Part shown: one piece after another, positions 44,801-55,975 of the stretch
How positions within the stretch are numbered: position 1 is the first letter of the stretch
Layout of the letters: each line of letters starts with the position of its first letter
Assembly (NCBI GenBank): GCA_950295325.1
Contig: OX485803.1
Location: 49,679,554-49,739,553, forward strand
Source: Polytrichum commune
Taxonomy: Eukaryota; Streptophyta; Polytrichopsida; Polytrichales; Polytrichaceae
Direction: 5' to 3'
DNA length: 60,000 nucleotides
Position numbers and translations under genes: made by a program
Notes under the pieces: generated by a model
What the model saw: only the letters and a program-made list of their open reading frames with translations
What the model was told of the DNA's origin: nothing
Database searches by the model: none

Positions 44801-47603
44801 AGACATCGACATTCGGCTACCAATGCTAGTCTACGTTTCTCGAGAGAAGCGCCCGGGATATGATCACAACAAGAAAGCTGGTGCCATGAACGCACTCGTG
44901 CGCACCAGCGCCATCATGTCGAACGGGCCGTTTATCCTCAACCTCGACTGCGATCACTACATCTTCAACTCTCTCGCACTCCGGGAAGCTATGTGCTTCT
45001 TTATGGACAGGGGTGGGGATCGGTTGGCTTATGTCCAGTTTCCCCAGCGATTTGAAGGTGTCGATCCAAATGATAGGTACACCACGTCCTTAAACCAGAA
45101 CTTCGAAGATTCTCCATGAACTCATCAAAGCTGCTAAACACACAAATTAGGCATAATCATACTAAGCATTCACTAGGACTCATCTTCCATGAATTCCTCA
45201 AATGTGGAATGTTGACAGAACATGTTAGTGTTTGGGGTTCAAGATTTGAGCTCCTCACAGTAACCAAGTCTGACATGCATAATTTCTACAGTTGGTACTA
45301 TTTCGCAACTGCATTGACTCCAGATATGTTGTAGGCTACGATGAGTTGGTACTGATGAATTCTGCCTCAGATATGCAAATCACAACACTGTCTTCTTCGA
45401 TGTAAACATGAGAGCCCTCGATGGGCTCCAAGGGCCGGTCTACGTCGGCACAGGATGTGTGTTTCGGAGAATTGCATTGTACGGATTTGACCCTCCAAGG
45501 TACAAGGAGCATGGGAGCTGCTGGGGCACTCTCTGCTGCGCCGGGAGGAAGAAAAAGAAAGCCGCAGCGAAACGCGAGGTGGAGGTCCAAACCTTAAACG
45601 GGGGAACGAGCGACGAAGAGGATGATTTGGAAGCCATGATGTTGCCCAAGAGATATGGAGATTCTCAATCTTTCGGGGCGTCAATTCCTGTCGCACAATT
45701 CCAAGGAAGGCCCCTTGCCGATCACGGTGTGCAAAATGGCCGACCAGCCGGTGCCCTCACCCTTGCTCGAGAGCCACTCGATGCCAGCACAGTGGCGGAA
45801 GCTATCAATGTGATCTCGTGCTTCTACGAGGACAAGACGGAGTGGGGAGGCCGAGTGGGGTGGATTTACGGGTCGGTGACGGAAGATGTGGTCACCGGGT
45901 TTCGGATGCACAATCGTGGCTGGCGGTCTATCTACTGTGTCACCAAGCGAGACGCATTCCGAGGAACGGCCCCCATCAATCTCACAGACAGATTGCACCA
46001 GGTGACAAGCATCACATTACTTACTCTGCACCTCCCATTTCCAAATTTAGCACGTCCCGGCATCGACCTTGATGAGCTGATGAGCATTGAGTCCTGTTTC
46101 CATCTCTCAAGTCACAGGATAGTTGTTGGTCGAATTGATGTGATGATGCATAGCTCCTCTAGTTTATCTTTCTTGTTGAAAATTCCAGGGACAGTAGAAC
46201 CTCTCTGAGTCCTTGATGTATTTGCATCGTCCTGTTTCCCTCTCCGAAGTCACAGGTTGGTTCTTGGTGGAATTGCTAAGATAATGCTTAGCTCCTCTAG
46301 TTCATCTTGTCTTGCTGAAAATCTCAGTGACAATGTAAACTCTCCGAGGCCTTGATGAACTGAGCGTTGTCCCGTTTCTCTCTTTGAGCTCGCCAGATGG
46401 CTCTTCCTCCAATTGATGTGATGATACGTAGCTCCTCTAGTTGATAGTTTCTTAGAGAAAATTCCAGGGACGGTAGAACCTCTCTTAGGCCTCGATGAAC
46501 TGAGCCTTGCCTTGTTTTCCTTGCCAACGTCTCAGGAGGCCTCTTGCTTGAGCTTGATACTTAACCCGTATAGTTAATCATTTCTTGACGAAAATTCTAG
46601 GGACAGAGTAGATTCAACAGCTATGAGTCAGGAAGCTCCTGTGTGATTAGTCTTTGTAGTATTAAAACCGTGATACCCACTCTCATGCAACCTGCTCTCT
46701 TGTAGTTGAATTGGCGATGTGTGTGTTGTCTCCCAGTTGACTACAAAGCACACAAAGGTCCAAACAATTTGATCCTATCATCTTTCTGATTGAACTTATC
46801 GACGTGGTTCATCTCAGGTTTTGCGATGGGCAACGGGCTCTGTCGAGATCTTCTTCTCACGCAACAATGCGCTTCTTGCGAGCACGCGCATGATGTTCCT
46901 ACAACGAATCGCGTACCTGAACGTCGGCATCTACCCATTCACGTCCATCTTCCTCCTCGTGTACTGCTTCCTGCCCGCGCTCTCCCTGTTCTCTGGCCAG
47001 TTCATCGTGTACCAGCTGAATGTCACATTCCTCGTCTACCTCCTCACCATCACGCTCTCGCTGTGCATGCTCGCGCTCCTTGAGGTGAAATGGTCCAAGA
47101 TCACGCTCGAGGAGTGGTGGCGCAACGAGCAGTTCTGGGTGATCGGCGGCACAAGTGCGCACCTCGCGGCCGTGTTCCAAGGCATCCTCAAGGTGATTGC
47201 AGGCATCGACATCTCCTTCACGCTCACCTCGAAATCGAGCAACGACGAAGTCGGCGACGAGTTCGCTGACCTCTACGTTGTGAAGTGGAGCGCTCTCATG
47301 ATCCCACCCATAACCATCATGCTCACAAACGCAATCGCGATTGCAGTCGGCACGTCGCGCCAAATCTACAGCACCATCCCCCAGTGGAGTAAATTGCTCG
47401 GAGGTGTGTTCTTCTCGGTTTGGGTGCTCGCGCATCTTTACCCTTTCGCAAAGGGGCTCATGGGCCGACGTGGACGCACACCAACCATCGTCTTCGTGTG
47501 GTCGGGATTGTTGGCCGTTATCATTTCCCTCCTTTGGGTTTATATCAACCCCTCATCAAGCAACAACACCACATCGGCATCGAGCGGCTTCTCGTTTCCA
47601 TAG
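41793..47603 (+). CDS. CSLD: Cellulose synthase-like D (CSLD) glycan synthase
   Basis: Exons 41793..42709, 43669..44473, 44730..45076, 45371..46001 and 46818..47603 join in frame to 1,161 residues, the usual CSLD length. It is a family 2 glycosyltransferase that builds beta-1,4-linked glucan from UDP- or GDP-sugars, mostly in tip-growing cells. The CSLD N-terminus is clear: [15 protein letters not shown] and [17 protein letters not shown]-like zinc site follows (CARGTNC...[12 protein letters not shown]...CPGC, about 140-195). Two membrane helices lie near 306-350. Catalytic marks are SDDGG (D430/D431), LDCDHY (D647, D649), TED 860-862 and QVLRW 900-904, the last spanning the exon 4-5 junction. 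Six helices follow. The exon 2 donor CAA|GTACTA is weak but keeps the conserved GIIQVML. No damage is visible. Confidence 0.95.
42710..43668 (+). other. CSLD intron 1 with internal duplication
   Basis: GT-AG, 959 bp. Blocks carrying GATCAGCTGAAATG.TCGA, ..AGAGGTTA.. and GTGAATCATGT.TGATTCAGT recur about 340 bp apart. A short TTGA repeat (43640-43660) precedes the acceptor. Confidence 0.6.
46002..46817 (+). repeat. CSLD intron 4 built of about four 138-bp tandem units
   Basis: AGCTCCTCTAGTT recurs at about 46152, 46290 and 46430, followed each time by GAAAAT(T)CCAGGGACAGTAGAACCTCT-like sequence. A fourth, more degraded unit lies near 46570. The intron is GT-AG. Confidence 0.8.
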
Positions 47604-50600
47604 ATATTCCAATCCCATTTCTCAATTATGAGCTTCTCTACTTTTAAATGCAAAGCTCCATATATATGATGCAACAAGGTACTCTTGTTGTGATCATTGA
47701 CACATGAAGGATCACGTGCTGTGTGACCTTCAATTCTCCGCCTCCTGCAGGGCACTGTATCATTTGGTGAAAGGTAACGAGGAGATCACATAATTACAAG
47801 CTGATCGACTCCAGAAATGTGATCCAACTGTACAAGAGCTTGAAATTTGGCTTCCAGTGCAATACTTCCAGTGCATCAGCCCCTACTGAACATCTGGAGC
47901 GACGATTCTTTACACGGAGATCGTCCTGGCCCGGCCCTCTTATCCAGTCTTGATGATCTGTGATGGTTTGCCATGAGATGATGTTTTTGTGGTCAAATAC
48001 GTCATATTTGCTGCAACGAATTGCTGGGCAGCAATTGGCGGCTTCAACATTAGTGATTGCGCACAACTGATAAATTTGTGAGCGCTGTGAGAATGGAATC
48101 ATGTGGTTTGTGTGTGCAGCTGATGAGCACATCATGCATCAACAAAGCAAATCGTGTTCTACTTTGTACAATGCTGATATCTACCACATTCCTGTTGTCA
48201 CATGACAGATATTGCCTCTTCTCGTCATAGTTGCATATAAATATATGACTGGAACATTTTTGTAGTGTACTCTAGAGCATATAGTATAGTCTGCTTGAGG
48301 AGGTTCTGAATGTCGGCAGAATATATGGTAAATGAAAAGAAGTGCATATTGAACACTTAGTGTTGACAAGGAGTGACTGGAACTGAACTGTAAATGTTGC
48401 TCCTGGTAGACATTCTGTACCTCACAAACCATAAACTTGGCACATTGCACATGCTTTTTGGTTCACAAGCAGCAAGCGTTTCAGTTTCCAGACTTAGTAC
48501 CTCTTCCCATTTTGCTTCTTGACTAAATTGACGTCTTAAATGGGTAACTTGTCATCCTGTATTCTGAAAGTAAAATGAATATGAATTGGGGATTGAGGAG
48601 TTTTCAAGTATTTGGTTCATGTCTGTTCACAGATTTCCTGGACAGATCTGACGAGTAAAAGAGGAGTGTGGAAGTTGAGCAAAATTCAATGAATTCCTGG
48701 TTTTGTATGAAGCACTGAAATTCGTTACTGAATGATACATTCCTGGCTGCAACTATTAATATATGCAACTCTTCATCGCAACATCTCTTAAAAGTCTTCT
48801 TGGAAAGGTGACCTAAAATGCTCGGAAGAATAGTGTAGCTCCTGGATTGCAGCGAAGCTTGCCTTTATCACTTGGAGAGTTCGCAATAAATCAGCAGCAC
48901 ATCTGACAAAGATGGCAATATTAAATCAGAGGGTCCTCCTTTCTGAGTTTAAAGTCACTCTGACGGCCTAGAATTGGAAAGGCTTTGTCAAAACAGCCCA
49001 TGGCTCCAAGCCTCCAATCTCTGGGTAGCTTATAAAGCATCATGCATATTGCACCATTTGATAAATGTAGTGAATCTGTACCAGGTTCATCCTCTTATCT
49101 AAAGGTCTTTATCATTGCTCGATGTTTGAAGCCTGGTTGAAGCCTGGTTTCACAGAAAAATCAGCATGCCATTGATAATTGATTGTTTTTCGTCATTTCA
49201 TTTAGAAGCTTGAGCCTTGAGAAATCCTTTAATCTAGCTTGATGCTATTCAAATTCCAAGGTACAAAATTACAAAGTGGCTGAAAGAAAGGACATTAACA
49301 GGTAGCCTCCCATTGGGATGAGCATTCTTACCTAACATCTATCATTAAATGAACTCTGAGAGTGCCATCCATATCTTTGGCATGCTAGTGGCAGCGGATT
49401 AAAGCACACTCTGGGACCACCTTTGGTTATGACGGATCAATCTGCTTCCAATCTTTGAATTTGGGATGATGAGCACTGAGACGATTTAGACACCACCAGC
49501 AAATATCCAGTGAGTACACAGGACACTTTTCATCAACACATGACGTATCGTCCAAGCCTCACATGCTTGTAGTGGGAGTTGAGATGCACAATCCTGTGGC
49601 ATTTTTCATCAATGTTAGATTGTTAAATTTTTTTGGAGTGGATGTGCTTTTTCTTTTTGGTCAATTGCCTGCCATTATCGAGATTCTCAATTCTAGTACT
49701 CTACTAGCATACGAGTCTAGAGAACAAAGTCTTACGTGACTCAGAAATTTGTGAATATGTCATAGTGATAATATTGGATTTATTTTTATTTTTATTTTTA
49801 GAAACTCAGTTGCCAAAGACGTCCGCTTTGGAACTCGTATAGCGGCATCTTCATACAACATGGAAATTGGGAGTGTAAGCAAAATCTTGGCATGGTTAAT
49901 ACAATGTCAAACCATCTCTGGATGTTGCATAACATTATTGAGTTGATGAGTTGTGTTCATGGGTCTAGCAATAGATTCGAGAATAAAGACTCTGGATGCT
50001 AGAATCCCATTGCTTCATATTGAATTTGAAGTCAAGAGAGCTAAACACAACATATCAACTTAGTAATGTTATGTGTGACATACACTACTATAATATTTTA
50101 TACGTAGACATATCATTCTTAACTCTAGGATGATGATTGAGACAAATTAAATATAGACCCACGAATTCCCTAACATTTTTACTCATTAATATCATAAGGT
50201 AGAGGCAGCTAATTTCAACCCAGGAAAGTCATTGTTAACGCTTTGGTTAACGGCTTGGATGAGTTGCAATCTGTGTCGATACACAGTGCGATCGGCACTT
50301 GATGAATGGTTTCACACAAGAGGTCCTTTTACTAAGGATAGAGATAGGTGATAAAGGACTATGCTCCGACTTCTTACATGGTTATCAATGTGTCAATTGG
50401 GCATGTCAATGGCTATTTGAAACTGATCACTATCGAGTGGAGAGTAGTTATTAATATTTGAAGACATAGTTCAATCTTTTTTAAACCTTGTGTCTTGATG
50501 ATGTTTGCTCTTTGAGTTTCTCCAAACTATAAACCAATCAAATCTAGGGGTATGGTTAAGAAACGAGCCACTTAAGACCCATCTACCTTTGTGTACGTCA

Positions 50601-52490
50601 CATTGATAGTTGGAATTGTTCAAATCCAACTAAATATGTTTAAATCCTAGTTTTGGGGTCAACAAAGGTTGATTAGAAAATATAGTCAACTAGGTTAAGT
50701 GACACATTATGCATCATATGGCACATAGCACCAATGTTAGTAGGTGGTGTGTTAGCTTGAGGACAAATTAAGTCATAGAGGGCCCGGGTTCATAGAGGTA
50801 ACGGGAGATGGTTTTGGGATCACATGCTAGAAATGGGGACAAAGGGATTAAGGTTGTGGCAAACCAACTCAAGGGTAGGATGGGCCAAGAAAAGGTCAGG
50901 TGTGGATGGATTAAGGCTATAAGACACTTCTTTGCAATTTGATAGTGGTCTAGTCAAGGACCCCCCCCCCCCCCTAATATGATGGCAATGAGACACTACT
51001 ACATGTTGTGAAAGCATTTGCCTATTATATTCAGCTTGTAGTGATTTTTTTTCTTTTTCTTTTTCTTCTAGAAATGTAGTTGAATATGCTAAGAACCACA
51101 TGCCATCTTTTATACAAATCGGATGCTCTATATAGGACAAATCAACCAAAAGGGTTGGTCTAAACACCTCTACCTTACTCTTTTGAAATTGCCTCAACCC
51201 TACTTGTTTATTCCTACTTAGTGGACATGATGATATCAATTACACCCTAAGGAAGGTAGTGATGAGGGAGAGAAATCAAATGTGATGTCAACTGTAGGTT
51301 GGTATGATTGAGAGACACTTCACCCTTGATCATAGACTTAGACTCGTATATAAACCCGAGACAAGTTGAAGGTGATGGGAAATCTTTGTCGAGCATGCTA
51401 AAACCAACACCTCTAAAATCTTGCATTATGAGTACATTTTGATTTTGTGAGAATGTGCACCTCCTTAACATTAACATGAAGTGTGTTGATTTTGGGTCAT
51501 CTATCAATAGATCTTTGAACTTGACTTCTAATTTTTGCATACGGAGTTAAAGTAAGACACATTTTGGGGCTTTGGAATCTCTAGTTTTCAAGTGCTAACA
51601 AGAAACATTTGAACCTTATCAATCCAATAACAATATATGCACTCAGGTATGAGGGTGAGGGTTTTTGCAGCATATATCTTATGCACAATACTCTCCTCCT
51701 CCCCCTCCTCTAGTTCCTCCAGCAACATCCAAGGTTGAGGCATCTATAATTGATAAAATAAGAGAGTTTGCATATGTTTAGGAGGAGTAGTAGTAGGGGA
51801 TTATTTTCCTTGTGGAGAGAAACAAAACTTTCATGAATATGGAAATTGCTACAAAATTTGAAGAGGTAAAGTTTGTTAGAATAAACAAGTAACCATAACC
51901 ACTCATCTAAATTCTAATTCTAGGCTACAATAATTGTCAAAACTCTTATGAGGGTAATCAATCACAACCCACCACCATCACATAAACCTTGATTCCGCTC
52001 CCCTTAAAAAGTATTGCATCCATGTTGGCATTACATGTAACCTTGGTGAGGAGTTAAATGGACCTAGTCAACTATGGGTGCCTCGACCTCATCCAAGACT
52101 CTAGCACAAATGGCTCCATGAGTGGTCTAATATTGCACTATAAATGCCATATATTGATTTTGGGAATGTGCACCTTCTGAGCAGCAAGTTGGACCTTGTC
52201 AATTTTAGGTCATCGTCAATAACATTTTGACCCTTGTAACTTTTGACTATGGTATTAAAATTGAACATGTTTTGGTGCATTGGAGTTATTTTTCAATTGC
52301 TAAATTGAAACATCTATAACTCCAATAACAATAGATACACTCAATGCCTAAAGTGACAGTTTCAACACCATCTAATTATATGACAAGGTAAGCATGTTTT
52401 CAAGGATCAGATAATTCCTTCCCTATTCCTTTGCTATGATCGGTTGTTAGGGTGTTGGATTCAAGACACATGGTGAGGGTTTTCACAACC
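47604..52490. other. Gene desert downstream of CSLD
   Basis: The first 100-200 bp are probably the CSLD 3' untranslated region. Beyond that no supported gene is visible. A C run lies near 50960-50974. Confidence 0.45.
51730..51985 (+). repeat. Dispersed repeat, copy 1 (related to 59.4 kb)
   Basis: It shares GGTTGAGGCATCTATAAT, GCATATGTTTAGGAGGAG, CATGAATATGGAAAT and TTGTCAAAACTCTTATGAG in the same order with 59372-59640. Identity is roughly 80 percent by eye. Confidence 0.8.
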
Positions 52491-52496
52491 AAGTTA

Positions 52497-52736
52497 GTGT
52501 GTAACTACACTAAATATGATATTTAGTGTCACTTACTATTTGGATTTACACATTGCTATATCTTTTATTTATTATTGATGTAATTTTGAATCAAGTTAAA
52601 ATGACAATGTTCTATATTGTCCAAACTACCAATTTCACATTTGTTGGTAAAATATGAGATATATAGTAGATAGTATAGCATCACGTAATCCCAAATAGTA
52701 AGTGACACTAAATACCATAGTAGTGCAACTCATTAG
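52497..52736. mobile_element. Small MITE with about 28-bp inverted ends
   Basis: TATTTAGTGTCACTTACTATT at 52520-52540 pairs with its complement at 52694-52714, and the match extends outward with mismatches. The element is about 240 bp, AT-rich and non-coding. A fragment of the same family lies at 29.5 kb. Confidence 0.65.
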
Positions 52737-53445
52737 GTGTCGGTTCCAAGACACATGATGAGTGAGTAAAAATAAACTTAGAGGTGGAATATCACAAGAA
52801 AACAAAGAAAGACAGCTCCAAGGTTGCCATTGGTGTGAATCATGACGTTGCTTCATTTGTCAAGCTGATTTGAATTTAAAGGTAATCCCGAAACTGGCAT
52901 TACGAGAATTAGAGGGACCCCTGAGGACTATTATCTCCCTATAAATGAGTCACCATGAGATACAAATGAGGTGTCACTAGGTCCATCGTACATGAACCTA
53001 ACAAATTACTTTAAAAATTCAACACTAATTCATATCACATCCACAAACTACAAAATCAAAGTTGAAGATTCACATTATTGAACAAACATATAATTTTTCT
53101 AAATAATGCATGTCGTGCTTTATAACAGTCACCTTATATCCCCCGACTGCAGTAGTACAAGTGGCTCCATGAGTGGCCTACTGAACACTAGTACCTGGCA
53201 CCAGGCCTATGGCCGGGGCAGTCTCATTGCATGCAGAAGGCTTCCCAACAAACGCCCAAAGCATGCATGCATGCATGCGAGGAGCCGTATAGACTACCAA
53301 GGCACCGGTGAAAGTGTTTTTTATTTTTATTTTTTATTCTAGAGGTCGGAGGTGGCATTATGACAACACACTTTATAATATTTTCAATGCTTTTTTTCAT
53401 CGGAAATCATCGAAGACATCAATCCGTGAGGTCCATTATGGCAAA

Positions 53446-53673
53446 TCATTGTCGAAAACATTCCCCTCTTCCGTCCGGGATCAGTTCTTCGAGCTCTTCT
53501 TCGCCCAAGGATTGATCCAAGGTTGCGTCTACTTCATCCCTGATGCGAAATCCGTCTTGTTCATCATCGTCACCGTCGTCATCAACGTCACTGTCGTCAT
53601 TCTCCAGCTCTTGGCACATTGCCGTTGAGTTTGAATGTAGTAGTGCTATATGGTAATATGGAACAATTGGCAA
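53446..53673 (-). pseudogene. Acidic C-terminal protein fragment, unrecognised
   Basis: The minus strand encodes a run rich in Asp and Glu (ENDDSDVDDDGDDDEQDGFR, then GEEELEELIPDG). It lies in a segment more GC-rich than its surroundings. I cannot assign a family. It looks like the tail of a decayed gene or transposase, or chance coding in a biased repeat. Confidence 0.25.
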
Positions 53674-55094
53674 AGTTGCGTGTGTCTATATTGGCCCTAT
53701 TGGGATGGACTGACTGTAGTACTTAATTTTTAATAATAATTTATTTTTTTAAATACCTCAAAATTTGCCGAGTATTTTAAAACGCGCAACCGTTTACATA
53801 ATAAATAACTACTGTACATGCAGGGTGGGGTGAGGCATCAATATTATGGTATGATAGAGGGGAACATCTTCTAGAAGATCATACTAGTTATTATGTCTCA
53901 AGAAGTTCAGTTGTGTGTGTCTTTGTGAGGGGGGGGGGGGGGAGGCTTGAGTTGCTACAACCATGGAATTGAGCTTTGGATTCATGGAAGCAGATTTTGT
54001 TTCCCATCACCTACCAGGGGGAAGGTTGAGAACATGCCTCACGTAAGTAGGTTTATTGTTGATTCATTCTAATTTAACTTTATGGAACCCACCACTTGCA
54101 AGGTGGAGATGAGCCCCAACCACTCCATCTATTATGGGTTTGATGCATAGGTCTCAACGAACTCAAATTGATCCACTCCGTAAATCACAAAAGTTGCATG
54201 CAATCATGACGTAATGAGCTCTAGTGTCCTTTGTGTTTTAAAAATAAGCTTAATGTAGGAGATGATAGTTTTTTGGATCTTGAGATGGACCCCAACGTCA
54301 AACCACTTCTAGTTGTTGTTGTTGTTGTTGGGGGTTTAGTATTAGAAATTGTCCAAATGATATCAGCATATGTTTGAGGATCCAAAATGAAATGTGAAAA
54401 GAAAAAAAACTTTTTTTAAAGTTTTGGCACTACAATATGTGGAGAAATTTAAAGTCTAATCAAAGTGGAATGAAATGAGATTTTAAACATCATCTTGGTA
54501 TAACATTCAAGACTAAATCTTCGTTATGGTTTGATTCGACATAAGACTGGTCACTTTTTCAACCCAAACAATATTGTCTACAACTTCACAAATCAAACAC
54601 TCGGCCAACCATATAAGGCTTAAAAACCGAAAACGGTGAATGACCACTACTGGTGCACTAGGCTAGGGGTAGAATGATTCTTGTGTGAACCCAAAATGGC
54701 TAATTGTAAAAGTGGTGGCCTAAAAAGGATGTAGTGATTTGGTTAGACATGTGTTGTTTCACACCACTTGCAGATCACTTTTGGGTGCCATTGAGGTAAT
54801 CGTTTTGTGTGCATTCGTACGCAGAGTACGATATTTTGATGCTCAAATTAGGGAGACGCTACTATACAAGTAGGGAGTTTGACTTACTTGCCTCTTGGGG
54901 AAAATGCAACTACTTATTTACATGAAATACAATTATGAAACAACTTGCATTCCTCACCATTTCCTCTACATCTCTAAAAATTATTGCACAAATTTCAAGC
55001 CACTCTTTCTGGCTAAATGAACTTATGTTCACTATTTTCTGTATTTCTACCTTAAGGTAGACGTGTCGAGGACGTGACTATATCAACATAGCAA

Positions 55095-55345
55095 TAAATT
55101 CAACACATGTATTTGAGTGGTATGTGGATACGTGTGGATCTAAGAACGGATACCCAAAGCACGCATGGTTCAAAGAGATTGGACCACATGCTCAACACAT
55201 CTTGGAGGGGACCTATATAACCACCTTAACGAGCACAAGAATCTTCACTGTGAAATTGAATACAAAATTCATTCACACGAGCTCCAAAAATTATGACGCA
55301 AAATGGTGGCAAGCACGATTTGGATTTGCTAAACAAATGGTGTGT
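55095..55345 (+). repeat. Dispersed repeat, copy 2 (related to 38.7 kb)
   Basis: Same order of shared blocks as 38715-39015, beginning AAGAACGGATACCC near 55142. Confidence 0.6.
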
Positions 55346-55669
55346 TTCGAAATCTTTGTAGAAGTGGGTGCAGAGAGAAAAGTATCCAAATAACTCACAT
55401 CCTCCTTACCCATGATATTCCTATTCTCCTTGAACATATGTGTCTCTACTTTGAACTCGGAACTTAGAAGCAAAGGTAAGACTAAGCAAAGGAAGCGTTC
55501 TAAGCATTGATGGGTGATGAGGAGTGAGCCTTGACTCAAGATTCGACATAGTTGAAGATTAAAATAGTAGATGCTAAATCCAAGGTGCACTGCATGCCAA
55601 AGAGATTCATGATACATAGAGGAATGATGAGGTGGATTGTTGCATGCCACTTGGCAGCCTCATAAGCCA

Positions 55670-55975
55670 CGTGGCATGCACTCAACCCCCCACAGTGATT
55701 CCGGGGCCGGGGGGGGGGGGGGCGCAGCCCGCTGCCCAGCTCAGCCATTTTCTTTTCTGCTTTTTCTGTGGCGGGCAGAACTACGGGCAGGTGGCCGAAA
55801 AGGCCATCTGCCCCTTCCGACAATCTGGATAGTCCCATTGACCTGCAGCGGCAGCACTGACTGCCAGCATCATCGAACGGTCCCAATCAATCGAGACCTG
55901 GAACGGCAAGATCTTGGCCGATGCTAAACCCGTGAGAACAGTGGCAGTGTGTTGAGTCAGCAGAGTAGCTGCCAC
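55670..55975. other. GC-rich island bounded by GCCACGTGG
   Basis: About 300 bp of markedly higher GC in AT-rich DNA. It has GCCACGTGG at both edges (about 55669 and 55970), which contains the G-box palindrome CACGTG. It could be a decayed element or a transferred fragment. No coding frame is convincing. Confidence 0.35.

Noticed and set aside
46899-47435. 178-residue minus-strand frame
   Set aside because: It is the antisense shadow of CSLD exon 5, with no domain or splice context.
47794-48135. 113-residue minus-strand protein downstream of CSLD
   Set aside because: No recognisable motif, no splice support, and unremarkable composition for non-coding DNA.
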